Positions 56,571-64,000 of a DNA stretch of 64,000 nt are shown piece by piece (positions within the stretch are counted from its first letter, which is position 1; every line of letters begins with the position of its first letter). Location: positions 62,001-126,000 of the forward strand of contig JAGWLR010000001.1 of assembly GCA_028864885.1 (NCBI GenBank), given 5' to 3'. Under the pieces are notes generated by a model. That model did not search any database. It had not been told where the DNA came from and saw nothing but the letters and a program-made list of their open reading frames with translations. Origin of the DNA: Burkholderiales bacterium (lineage in GTDB: Bacteria > Pseudomonadota > Gammaproteobacteria > Burkholderiales > Burkholderiaceae_C). The translations under genes were made by a program, and so were the position numbers.

Positions 56571-56876
56571 ATGCCTGGGCTGGTTCCCATGTGGTCGGTG
56601 GTCACGGTCTTGCTGGTGACCGTGCTGCTGGCCAATTTGCCTTTTTTGAACGACCGGATTTTTCTGGTTGGGCCCTTGCGCTCACCCAAGTCGATCGGGT
56701 GGCGACTCATTGAGCTGCTGACCTTTGCTGGCCTGACGGCCGTCCTGGGCCGCGTGCTCGAAGGCTACCTGGGTCAAGTCAGCCCCCTGCGTTGGGAGTT
56801 TGTGGCGGTGTGGCTGTGTGTCGTGGCCACATTGGCATTCCCCGGTTTTGTCTGGCGTTATCTTCGGCGCCACTGA
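56571..56876 (+). CDS. DUF2818 family small membrane protein
   Basis: A 101-residue protein with about three hydrophobic segments. The conserved pattern ANLPFLNDRIFLVGP, RLIELLTF, EGYLGQVSPLRWEF and FPGFVWRYLRR matches DUF2818, a family commonly found directly after nuoN in betaproteobacteria. Operon position hints at a link to complex I, but no function is known. The start may instead be the in-frame ATG at 56589. Confidence 0.82.
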   Translation: MPGLVPMWSVVTVLLVTVLLANLPFLNDRIFLVGPLRSPKSIGWRLIELLTFAGLTAVLGRVLEGYLGQVSPLRWEFVAVWLCVVATLAFPGFVWRYLRRH

Positions 56877-56890
56877 TCGAGGTGCCCTGG

Positions 56891-57490
56891 ATGTCTGGTG
56901 CAGAGATCAGTTGTGACGATGACGCCCATCTGAGAGAGACCCTTGTCAGCTCCCAGACGGTGTACCAAGGGCATTTCTTGACCCTGAAGCGCGATACCGT
57001 GGCCTTGCCTGACGGTAAACAAGCGGCTCGTGAATATGTCGTTCACCCGGGGGCTGTGATGATCGTCGCGGTGTTGCCCGATGGCCGCCTGGTGATGGAA
57101 CGGCAGTATCGCTATCCCGTAGCCCAGACCATGCTGGAGTTTCCCGCTGGCAAACTGGACCCCGGCGAGGGGGGGCTTGCTTGCGCACAACGAGAGTTGT
57201 GGGAAGAGACAGGCTACCGTGCACAGCGATGGGCCAAGGCGGGCTTGTTGCATCCCTGTATCGGCTACGCCACCGAAATCATCGAAATCTGGTTTGCAGA
57301 GGGGCTCAGCCTGAGCGAGCGCCATCTGGATGAGGGCGAGTTTCTCGATGTCTTCGCAGCCACCCAGGAAGAGCTGGAGACCGCATTCGATCGTGGCGAA
57401 CTGACCGATGGCAAAACCATCACGGGATTGATGTGGCTTCAGCGTTGGCGATCTGGACTTTGCCGGCTAGACTGGCAACAGCCGCTTTGA
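56891..57490 (+). CDS. Nudix hydrolase, ADP-ribose pyrophosphatase-like
   Basis: A 199-residue hydrolase with a perfect Nudix box (GKLDPGEGGLACAQREL continuing WEETGY). The region before it (VMERQYRYPVAQTMLEFPAGK) is typical of ADP-ribose pyrophosphatases. It would cleave ADP-ribose or related nucleoside diphosphates. I start at ATG 56891 (MSGAEISCDD), with GAGGT seven bases upstream. It continues the direction of the nuo operon with a 14-base gap. Confidence 0.9.
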   Translation: MSGAEISCDDDAHLRETLVSSQTVYQGHFLTLKRDTVALPDGKQAAREYVVHPGAVMIVAVLPDGRLVMERQYRYPVAQTMLEFPAGKLDPGEGGLACAQRELWEETGYRAQRWAKAGLLHPCIGYATEIIEIWFAEGLSLSERHLDEGEFLDVFAATQEELETAFDRGELTDGKTITGLMWLQRWRSGLCRLDWQQPL

Positions 57491-57509
57491 TCCTGGCTGG
57501 TGGTTACCC

Positions 57510-58001
57510 ATGTTGGTTGTTGACTTGGTTTGTGCCCATGGGCACACGTTTGAAGGCTGGTTTCAGTCTGCCGATGACTTGGCAGACCAACAGTCTCGCG
57601 GCCTGTTGTCTTGTCCGATGTGCGGCCACACAGAGGTTCAGCGTCGCCCCTCTGCCACGCGGTTCAATCGCTCAGGTGTAGGCGAGACATCGGGCCAGCC
57701 CGCAGAGCGCTGGGCGCAGGTCGAAGAGCCTTCGCGGACCACCGGGCTCAGTGCTGACGCGAACGATGTGGTTCGCGAGTTGCAGTCGGTTTATTTGCAT
57801 GCAATCCGTCAGGTGATTCAGTCCACCGAAGATGTGGGCGAGCGCTTTGCGGACGAGGCGCGAAAGATGCACCACGGCGAAGAGCCTGCACGCCCGATTC
57901 GAGGTCAAGCGACTCCTGACGAAGCGGAGGCCTTGAAAGACGAGGGCATTGACGTGGTGAGCTTTGTCGTGCCCGACGTTCTCAAGGATCCTGTTCAGTA
58001 G
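57510..58001 (+). CDS. DUF1178 family protein
   Basis: A 163-residue protein. It begins MLVVDLVCAHGHTFEGWF and has a zinc-ribbon-like CPMCGH, the DUF1178 signature, followed by a charged helical C terminus (DEAEALKDEGIDVVSF). Function unknown. It converges on the FAD-linked oxidase gene with a single base between stop codons. Confidence 0.87.
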   Translation: MLVVDLVCAHGHTFEGWFQSADDLADQQSRGLLSCPMCGHTEVQRRPSATRFNRSGVGETSGQPAERWAQVEEPSRTTGLSADANDVVRELQSVYLHAIRQVIQSTEDVGERFADEARKMHHGEEPARPIRGQATPDEAEALKDEGIDVVSFVVPDVLKDPVQ

Positions 58002-58002
58002 A

Positions 58003-59469
58003 TCAGTCGACCAAGCGGCCGGGGTTGAGTCGGTTGCCGGGGTCCAGTGCTTGCTTGATCAGGCGCATCCACTGCAGGCGTGCAGGATCGGCACGTTCTG
58101 CCAGCTCCAGCTTCTTCAGTTGGCCAATGCCATGCTCGGCCGAGATGGTTCCCTGATATTGCTCAACGAGGTCGTACACGATGCGGTTCACCTCTGCTTC
58201 GTGGCTTTGGAGGAAGGCGTCGTCCGGCATCTCGCGGGGGCCTTGCACGTTGTAGTGCAGGTTGCCGTCGCCCAGGTGCCCAAAGCAGACGATCCGGCAG
58301 CCCGGAAACGCTTGGTGAAGAGCCGCGTGACAGCGCGAAGCAAATGCGGGAACCGCTGAAGTGGGGACAGCAATGTCGTGCTTGACCATCAGGCCTTCGA
58401 TCTTCTCAGCCATAGGGATCGTCTCACGCAGTTGCCACATGGTCCGGTATTGCGTGTGGCTCATGCTGAGTTGCGCCTGGCCCACCCATCCCTGATCCAT
58501 CGCATGCTGGATGGTGTTTTCGATCGATTGTTGCAAGGCTTCCGCGCTTTGCGGGCTGCTGGCATCCAGAAGAATCAGCCATTCGGGTTGCACGGCTGAG
58601 GCCGCAGTGGACATGAGTGCGTCAGCCGCCCGTGCCTGAGTGGACATGTGTTGCTGTGCCAGCCGAATGGCATCTTGGTGCATGACCTCAAATCCGGTGA
58701 GGGCTGAATCCAGTTGACTTTGTGCGTGGGCCAACAGCTTGACAGCGCATGCGAGATCCGGGCAAGTCAACAAGGCGGCTTGCTGTGTTCGTGGACGCGG
58801 ATACAGGCGCAAAGAGGCTTGGGTCAGGATGCCGAGGGTGCCTTCTGAGCCAATCAACAGATTCTTGATGTCGTAGCCAGTGTTGTCCTTACGCAGGCTT
58901 TTCAAGGCGTGAATGACTTGGCCGCTGGCCGTCACGGCTTCGACACCCAGACACAAATCTCGCGCGGTGCCATAACGAAGCACCTGGGTGCCGCCTGCAT
59001 TGGTGGCCAGATTGCCGCCGATCGTGCAGGATCCTTCAGAGGCCAAACTCAAGGGAAAGAACAAGCCGGCATCCAAGGCAGCGTCTTGCACTTGCTGTAG
59101 CGTACAGCCTGCCTCGACTGTGATCGACAGATTGGCTGGGTCGATTTGTCGGATGCGGTTCATCCGGGTCAGGTTCAAGACCAGTTGCGACTGGCTGCAG
59201 TCGGGTACGGATCCGCCGACCAGACTGGTATTGCCGCCTTGCGGCACGATGCTGACGTTGAAGTCGGCGCACAGTTGCACGATGGACTGGATTTGCGCGG
59301 TAGAGGTGGGAAAGGCAACGGCCAGAGCCTGCCCCCGATACCGCTTGCGCCAGTCTTGCTCGTACGGCAGCAAGGCATCGTGTCCGGCGGAAGCTGGGAG
59401 CAGGTGAAGCTCGGGGTGTCGACTGAGCAGCGCCTGCAGCAAGGGGGCGGAGGGCTCAGCTGTCATCAC
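58003..59469 (-). CDS. FAD-binding 2-hydroxyacid oxidase/dehydrogenase (GlcD/D2HGDH-like)
   Basis: A 488-residue flavoprotein. The N-terminal PCMH-type FAD-binding domain (VPQGGNTSLVGGSVPD, LASEGSCTIGGNLATNAGG, LIGSEGTLGILT) and the C-terminal FAD-oxidase domain (CFGHLGDGNLHYNV, EHGIGQLKK) are both present. The histidine-rich metal site in GHLGDGNLH is typical of D-2-hydroxyglutarate and D-lactate dehydrogenases. The exact substrate is open. Its start overlaps the DUF2069 gene by 14 bases on the same strand. Confidence 0.88.
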   Translation of the reverse strand: MMTAEPSAPLLQALLSRHPELHLLPASAGHDALLPYEQDWRKRYRGQALAVAFPTSTAQIQSIVQLCADFNVSIVPQGGNTSLVGGSVPDCSQSQLVLNLTRMNRIRQIDPANLSITVEAGCTLQQVQDAALDAGLFFPLSLASEGSCTIGGNLATNAGGTQVLRYGTARDLCLGVEAVTASGQVIHALKSLRKDNTGYDIKNLLIGSEGTLGILTQASLRLYPRPRTQQAALLTCPDLACAVKLLAHAQSQLDSALTGFEVMHQDAIRLAQQHMSTQARAADALMSTAASAVQPEWLILLDASSPQSAEALQQSIENTIQHAMDQGWVGQAQLSMSHTQYRTMWQLRETIPMAEKIEGLMVKHDIAVPTSAVPAFASRCHAALHQAFPGCRIVCFGHLGDGNLHYNVQGPREMPDDAFLQSHEAEVNRIVYDLVEQYQGTISAEHGIGQLKKLELAERADPARLQWMRLIKQALDPGNRLNPGRLVD

Positions 59470-59887
59470 GCTGACTCTTTCCGGGCAAAACTTTGAGCCT
59501 TAGCCGAACGTAAATGGCGCAGCCGCAGAACAAGAGCACGCTCAAGACGGTTTCTGCCATGGCAAGTTGTTGTGAGACACCGTGGTCACTGGTGGCGCGC
59601 ACGACGCCCTCTGTGAAGTACAGCCAAACGAGAAGGGACAGCCAGCGATAGGTGTACAGCTTGTGCTTGAGCAAGCCGGATACAGCCAATGTCAGGGGGA
59701 GCACCTTGAGTGCGAGGGCTCCGCTGCCGCCCGGTAAAGGCGCCAGCTTGAGTTCCCACGCCAGACCCAGGGTGATCAGCAGGACCACGCAGGCAAGGCA
59801 CAGGCTGCGTAATTGATGGATGGCCCGAAGTCGCTCGGGCGGATGCTGGCCTGCGAACGGCTCGTTGGGAATCGGGTGGGCTGACAT
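59456..59887 (-). CDS. DUF2069 family membrane protein
   Basis: A 143-residue inner-membrane protein with four hydrophobic segments and the family pattern KVLPLTLAVSGLLKHKLYTYRWLSLLVWLYFTEG. Function unknown. I start at ATG 59887; a GTG two codons upstream is the alternative. It overlaps the downstream flavoprotein gene and is divergent from yihY. Confidence 0.83.
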   Translation of the reverse strand: MSAHPIPNEPFAGQHPPERLRAIHQLRSLCLACVVLLITLGLAWELKLAPLPGGSGALALKVLPLTLAVSGLLKHKLYTYRWLSLLVWLYFTEGVVRATSDHGVSQQLAMAETVLSVLLFCGCAIYVRLRLKVLPGKSQRDDS

Positions 59888-59950
59888 GGGCACTGTCTCG
59901 GATCTACTTCAGGGCGGAACTTTAGCCGTTTCGACTGGCATCATAGCCAG

Positions 59951-61195
59951 ATGATTTCCAAATGGACCGATTGGCGCGCGTCGCGACAGCGATGGGCTCT
60001 TTTGTTTTCCACCCTTCAGCAATGGCCCTGGGTGCAGACTTATCACACCCTTCGGCATCGATTCCGCGAGGATCGGCTGGGTTTAACCGCCAGCAGCCTG
60101 ACCTTCACCACGACCATCGCCCTGGTTCCCCTGGCCACCGTGATGCTGGCCTTGTTTTCGGCGTTTCCGGTTTTTGCCCGATTTCGCAAGACGGTGGAAC
60201 AAGAGTTCATCACCGCCTGGGTGCCGGATGCCATCGCCAAGCAGGTGTTGCTGTCGATGGGGAAATTCACCGGCAAGGCCAGTCAGCTCGGCGGGGTTGG
60301 GCTGATCGCCCTGGGTTTCACTGCCATGGCCTTGATGTTGACGATCGACCATACGCTGAACGGCATTTGGCGGGTGCGGCGCGTTCGGCCCATCGCCCAG
60401 CGTGTGCTGGTGTATTGGGCAGCCCTGACCTTGGGGCCCTTGATGGTGGGCGCCAGCTTGTCAGTCACCTCGTATTTGTTGTCGGCATCGCGGGGGTGGG
60501 TCAACGAACTGCCTGGCGGGATCGGATTTTTGTTGAGCCTGGTGGTGTTCTGCATGCAAACCGCGGGTTTTGCAGCGCTGTACAAATACGTTCCCAACAC
60601 GTTTGTGCGCTGGGAGCATGCCTGGGCGGGGGCGATCTTCACGTCGATTGGCTTGGAATTGGCGCAACGCGTGCTCGCCCTGTACCTCACGAAGGTGCCT
60701 GTTTACACCACAATTTACGGAGCCTTTTCGGCCGTCCCCATTTTCCTGATCTGGATGTACGTGAGCTGGCTGGTGGTGTTGATGGGGGCTGTGGTGGCCG
60801 CTTACACACCCAGCCTGTTGTCGCAGGTCAAGCGCTGGCCAGATACACCTGGGCATCGTTTTCAGCTCAGTTTGGCGATTTTGAAGGCGCTTGCTGCGGT
60901 GCAGCATGACAACGACAAAGGCTACAGCGCCGAGCGACTGGCCAACATGCTGCGCACCGACCCTCTGCAAATCGAGCCCTTGCTGGAAATTTTGATCGAC
61001 TTGGACTGGGTGGCGCTGCTGGACGAGGCGGACGCCGAGGGGGGCGGGCGTTACATCCTGTTGTGCGATCCCCCGTCGACCGCGTTGGCACCGTTGGTGG
61101 GGCGGGTCTTGTTACAGCCTGACGGGTTCACGGTGGGGTTTTGGTCGGCGGCTCGACTGGATGACATCAAGCTGGCCCAGGCGTTACGGGATTGA
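59951..61195 (+). CDS. YihY/virulence factor BrkB family membrane protein
   Basis: A 414-residue protein with about six hydrophobic segments in the first 280 residues. The family motifs FREDRLGLTASSLTFTTTIALVPL, YKYVPN and FSAVPIFLIWMYVSWLVVLMGA are present. A soluble C-terminal domain of about 120 residues has a winged-helix-like look (YSAERLANMLRTDPLQIEPLLE). Once mis-annotated as RNase BN; the function is not settled. Confidence 0.88.
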   Translation: MISKWTDWRASRQRWALLFSTLQQWPWVQTYHTLRHRFREDRLGLTASSLTFTTTIALVPLATVMLALFSAFPVFARFRKTVEQEFITAWVPDAIAKQVLLSMGKFTGKASQLGGVGLIALGFTAMALMLTIDHTLNGIWRVRRVRPIAQRVLVYWAALTLGPLMVGASLSVTSYLLSASRGWVNELPGGIGFLLSLVVFCMQTAGFAALYKYVPNTFVRWEHAWAGAIFTSIGLELAQRVLALYLTKVPVYTTIYGAFSAVPIFLIWMYVSWLVVLMGAVVAAYTPSLLSQVKRWPDTPGHRFQLSLAILKALAAVQHDNDKGYSAERLANMLRTDPLQIEPLLEILIDLDWVALLDEADAEGGGRYILLCDPPSTALAPLVGRVLLQPDGFTVGFWSAARLDDIKLAQALRD

Positions 61196-61384
61196 ATTCG
61201 GGGCGGGATCAGGGACAACCCTTTTGAAATAACAACCATTTAACAAAGTTGCCAAACTGATTGCATTCAGATACCCGGGTTTTCTGCGTTGGCTCCCGCT
61301 AGTCCTATTGGCTCATGCTGCGGCTTGAGGCAAGATGTGGTTGCAGACCCAGCGATCCCCATTTTTCTATTGAGGAGACAGAGC

Positions 61385-61852
61385 ATGAAAGTCAGCGATA
61401 TTCTGCGTGTCAAAGGCAGTACTTTGTTCACCGTCATGCCTGAGCAATCCTTGGCGCAGGCGGCTGAAACCATGGCCGAGCATGACATCGGCTCCCTGGT
61501 CGTCATGGAGTTCGGGGAGTTGGTTGGCATGCTCACTTTCCGTGAGGTGATTCAGGCGGTGGTGAAGTCTGGCGGCGTCGTTAACGGAACGGTGCGCTCG
61601 GTGATGGATGATCACCCCTTGATCTGCACCCCCGAGACGGAAATCGACGAAGTGCGCCGAATGATGTTGAACCATCACTCCCGCTATATGCCGGTCATGT
61701 CCAACAAAACTTTGATGGGCGTGATTTCTTTCTACGACGTTGCCAAGGCTGTGGTGGACAGCCAGGACTTCGAAAACCGCATGCTCAAGGCCTACATCCG
61801 CGATTGGCCGGTTGAGGACGAGACCGCAGCGGAGCGGCGCGTGCTGCTTTAA
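61385..61852 (+). CDS. CBS-domain pair protein
   Basis: A 155-residue cytoplasmic protein made almost entirely of two CBS domains (about residues 7-60 and 75-130), with typical TVMPEQSLAQAAETMAEHDIGSLVV and SRYMPVMSNKTLMGVISFYDV patterns. Such pairs bind adenine nucleotides and act as energy or redox sensors. I start at ATG 61385, preceded by GAGGAG. The 190 bases upstream show no confident promoter. A strong terminator follows. Confidence 0.87.
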   Translation: MKVSDILRVKGSTLFTVMPEQSLAQAAETMAEHDIGSLVVMEFGELVGMLTFREVIQAVVKSGGVVNGTVRSVMDDHPLICTPETEIDEVRRMMLNHHSRYMPVMSNKTLMGVISFYDVAKAVVDSQDFENRMLKAYIRDWPVEDETAAERRVLL

Positions 61853-61881
61853 TCCGGGTTGACGACCCCGATGTGTTTCTG

Positions 61882-61905
61882 ACGCCCGGCCAGTCCGGGC
61901 GTTTT
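61882..61905 (+). terminator. Intrinsic terminator after the CBS-domain gene
   Basis: A perfect 8-bp stem ACGCCCGG/CCGGGCGT around CCAGT merges into TTTT. Confidence 0.88.
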
Positions 61906-61949
61906 CACGAGACAATAGCGGTTTCGCGTTTGGATTTCTGGTTGGCGCT

Positions 61950-63047
61950 ATGTCTGGCAGCTCATTTGGTCTTCTCTTCACCGTCACCAATTTTGGCGAA
62001 TCGCACGGCCCTGCCATCGGCTGTGTGATCGACGGGTGCCCACCCGGCATGGCGTTGTCCGAGGCGGACATCCAGCCCGATCTGGACCGTCGCCGTCCAG
62101 GTACCTCCCGTCACGTCACCCAACGCAATGAGCCTGATGCCGTTGAGATCCTCAGCGGGGTCTATGAGGGCAAAACCACGGGGACCCCGATTGCGCTGCT
62201 GATTCGCAATACCGATCAGCGCAGCAAGGATTACGGCAACATCGTCCAGACTTTCCGCCCAGGGCATGCTGACTACACCTATTGGCACAAATACGGGATC
62301 CGCGATCCGCGCGGGGGCGGGCGTTCTTCGGCGCGTTTGACCGCCCCGATGGTGGCTGCCGGCGCCGTGGCCAAAAAGTGGCTGAAAGAGCACTTCGGGA
62401 TCGAGATCCGTGGTTGCATGACCCAATTGGGGCCCGTCGAAATCGGGTTCGAGGGCTGGGAACATGTGCCCAACAATCCATTTTTTGCCCCCAATGTGAG
62501 CCAGATTGCGGCACTTGAGTCCTACATGGACGAGCTGCGCAAAGCGGGCGATTCCGTTGGGGCCAAGCTCTCGGTCGAGGCCAGCGGATTGCCTGTTGGC
62601 TGGGGACAGCCTCTGTTTGACAAGCTCGATGCTGACATTGCCTACGCGATGATGGGCATCAACGCTGTCAAGGGGGTTGAAATCGGTGCAGGCTTTGGCT
62701 GTGTGACCCAACGCGGCAGTGAGCACGGTGATGAACTCACTCCACAAGGGTTTGCGTCCAATCATGCTGGTGGCGTGCTGGGCGGGATGTCGACTGGCCA
62801 GGACCTGCGGGTGTCGATCGCCATCAAGCCGACCAGCTCAATCCGCATCCCCCGGCAGTCAATCGACTTGGAAGGCAACCCCGCTACGGTCGAAACCTTT
62901 GGTCGTCATGACCCCTGCGTTGGAATCCGCGCAACCCCGATTGCCGAGGCCATGCTGGCTTTGGTGTTGATCGACCACGCCTTACAGCATCGTGCGCAAT
63001 GCGGGGATGTGAAGGTGGCCACGCCCGCTATCCCTGCCCATCGTTGA
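61950..63047 (+). CDS. aroC: Chorismate synthase
   Basis: A 365-residue enzyme making chorismate from EPSP with reduced FMN, the last shikimate step. Family motifs: [37 protein letters not shown], the GGGRSSAR flavin-site motif and [18 protein letters not shown]. No strong Shine-Dalgarno site precedes ATG 61950, but the start agrees with the family ([20 protein letters not shown]). Confidence 0.98.
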   Translation: MSGSSFGLLFTVTNFGESHGPAIGCVIDGCPPGMALSEADIQPDLDRRRPGTSRHVTQRNEPDAVEILSGVYEGKTTGTPIALLIRNTDQRSKDYGNIVQTFRPGHADYTYWHKYGIRDPRGGGRSSARLTAPMVAAGAVAKKWLKEHFGIEIRGCMTQLGPVEIGFEGWEHVPNNPFFAPNVSQIAALESYMDELRKAGDSVGAKLSVEASGLPVGWGQPLFDKLDADIAYAMMGINAVKGVEIGAGFGCVTQRGSEHGDELTPQGFASNHAGGVLGGMSTGQDLRVSIAIKPTSSIRIPRQSIDLEGNPATVETFGRHDPCVGIRATPIAEAMLALVLIDHALQHRAQCGDVKVATPAIPAHR

Positions 63048-63056
63048 GGCCAAGGG

Positions 63057-63080
63057 GGCCGGCGCTCGACTGCCGGCCTT
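63057..63080. terminator. Possible terminator hairpin between aroC and gloA
   Basis: GGCCGGC/GCCGGCC pair perfectly around an 8-base loop between convergent genes, with only TT after the stem on the plus strand. Confidence 0.5.
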
Positions 63081-63085
63081 CGAAC

Positions 63086-63505
63086 TCAGTCGGTGAGCTC
63101 TGATGCCGCCTCGGGGCGCTCAATCAACTCGATCTTGTAGCCATCCGGATCGGTGATGAAGGCGATCACGGTGTTGCCGCCTTTGACCGGGCCCGCTTCG
63201 CGGGTGACGGCGCCACCCAAAGCCGAGGCTTTGGCGCGAACGGCATCACAGGTGGTTGCGGCGTTATCCACCCCGATGGCGATGTGGCCGTAGGCGGTCC
63301 CCAATTCGTACTGGCTGACCCCATAGTTGTAGGTCAACTCGATTTCGGCGTGCTCAGGGTTGCGGCCATAGCCCAGGAAGGCCAGCGTGTACTGCTGATC
63401 GGGGCGATCTGTGGTGCGCAGCAGGGTCATGCCGAGCACTTGGGTGTAGAAGTCGATGGAGCGCTGGAGGTTGCCAACGCGCAGCATGGTGTGCAGGATT
63501 CTCAT
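63086..63505 (-). CDS. gloA: Lactoylglutathione lyase (glyoxalase I)
   Basis: A 139-residue metal-dependent enzyme that turns the methylglyoxal-glutathione adduct into lactoylglutathione. The metal ligands match E. coli GloA: His in [11 protein letters not shown], Glu in [10 protein letters not shown], His in AYGHIAIGV and Glu in YKIELIE. It starts 4 bases after the stop of the upstream pab gene, so the two are probably co-transcribed. Confidence 0.96.
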   Translation of the reverse strand: MRILHTMLRVGNLQRSIDFYTQVLGMTLLRTTDRPDQQYTLAFLGYGRNPEHAEIELTYNYGVSQYELGTAYGHIAIGVDNAATTCDAVRAKASALGGAVTREAGPVKGGNTVIAFITDPDGYKIELIERPEAASELTD

Positions 63506-63509
63506 GGGT

Positions 63510-64000
63510 TCACTGTGAGAGAGATGGCAGCATCAGCTCAACGGGTAACCATTCGCGGACGCTGTTGATCAAAGCCAAGCCGGTAGCCTGCGGCAGCTCA
63601 TCCAGGGTGACGACGCGTTCTTTCAGTTTGCCTTGATTGAGCAACGTCTGGCGCATCACCCCCGGCAGCAGGCCGCATGACAAGGGCGGAGTCCACCATT
63701 GTCCGTCGAGTTCAATGGCCACGTTGCCAATCGTGAATTCACTGAGCTCCCCCGCTCGGTTGAACAGCAAGGTGTCGAAAGCCCCCTGCTGTGGCGTGTG
63801 CGGTTGATACGCGTCGCGGCGGGTGGTCTTGTGCCAGATGAATTCATCCGCCAAGGGCATGGGGGTCTGGGCCAGGCCGACTTTGACCGACAGTGGGTTG
63901 GCCGGCAAGGCTGCCGCCTCGACCCGGATGCCGCCATTGGCACTCACCAGCACGCGCACCTTGAAGACGCCTGCAGGATGTTCCCCTTGCAGTTGTGCCA
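63510..64000 (-). CDS. Aminodeoxychorismate lyase (PabC-like) C-terminal part of a probable pabB-pabC fusion
   Basis: The reading frame is open through the right edge, so only the last ~163 residues are seen. They match a class IV PLP aminotransferase: [35 protein letters not shown] and [11 protein letters not shown]. In Burkholderiales this domain is commonly the C terminus of a bifunctional PabB-PabC protein making 4-aminobenzoate for folate. The PabB half would lie outside the window, so the fusion is inferred. An internal GTG at 63959 is not a likely start. Confidence 0.82.
   Translation of the reverse strand, partial: AQLQGEHPAGVFKVRVLVSANGGIRVEAAALPANPLSVKVGLAQTPMPLADEFIWHKTTRRDAYQPHTPQQGAFDTLLFNRAGELSEFTIGNVAIELDGQWWTPPLSCGLLPGVMRQTLLNQGKLKERVVTLDELPQATGLALINSVREWLPVELMLPSLSQ

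Noticed and set aside
1-64000. Insertion sequences, prophage, integrative element or defence island
   Set aside because: No transposase, integrase, toxin-antitoxin, restriction or Cas-like reading frame was recognised; gene content and order are core-genome throughout.

Overview
The window reads as ordinary, densely packed core chromosome of a betaproteobacterium, most likely Burkholderiales close to Comamonadaceae. Pointers are the order alaA-hom-thrC-moeA-moaD-moaE, tpiA-secG-tRNA-Leu-nuoA..N followed by a DUF2818 gene, a small Trp-rich protein, DUF1178 and DUF2069 proteins, and PEP-CTERM exported proteins. No insertion sequence, prophage, CRISPR array or integron is visible. Both edges cut genes: rlmD on the left and a pabB/pabC-type fusion on the right.

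Layout. 1-7.3 kb: RNA methyltransferases (rlmD, an rlmN/Cfr-family gene), an AraC regulator, an amidase, a PIN-PhoH ATPase, a peroxiredoxin (bcp) and a Mth938-domain protein. 7.4-13.5 kb: alanine/threonine synthesis (alaA, hom, thrC) running into molybdopterin genes (moeA, moaD, moaE). 13.6-20.6 kb: a membrane diguanylate cyclase, clpB behind a near-perfect sigma-32 promoter, two PEP-CTERM proteins and an MBL-fold hydrolase. 20.6-31.5 kb: class I fumarase, a YqhA protein, acetyl-CoA synthetase, an MHS-type transporter with an unusual soluble insertion, a c-type cytochrome, ilvD, a putative antiporter and lgt. 31.6-36.4 kb: a minus-strand nitrate-type ABC transporter operon (nrtA, nrtB, and one polypeptide holding two ATPase domains). 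36.5-41.8 kb: tsaD, rpsO, pnp, tpiA, secG and tRNA-Leu(GAG). 42.0-56.9 kb: the complete fourteen-gene complex I operon nuoA-N plus DUF2818. 56.9-64 kb: Nudix hydrolase, DUF1178, an FAD-linked oxidase, DUF2069, YihY, a CBS-domain protein, aroC, gloA and the pabB/pabC-type end.

The most informative non-coding region lies between nrtA and tsaD. On the minus strand a sigma-54 -24/-12 element is followed, exactly where transcription should begin, by a hairpin with the hexaloop AACGGC. A second hairpin with the hexaloop AAAGGT follows, and its 3' half is also the 5' arm of a long intrinsic terminator with a T run. This is the architecture of ANTAR-protein (NasT/NasR) antitermination. It suggests that nitrogen limitation (sigma-54/NtrC) and nitrate (NasT) are combined to control nitrate uptake. 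Other structured RNA candidates are a bcp-phoH intergenic small RNA, a branched T-tailed structure just before nuoA, the rpsO and pnp leaders, and nested inverted repeats before the MHS transporter gene.

Start codons were moved inward from the longest reading frame where a Shine-Dalgarno site, signal peptide or family alignment supported it. All family assignments come from reading translated motifs, not from database searches.
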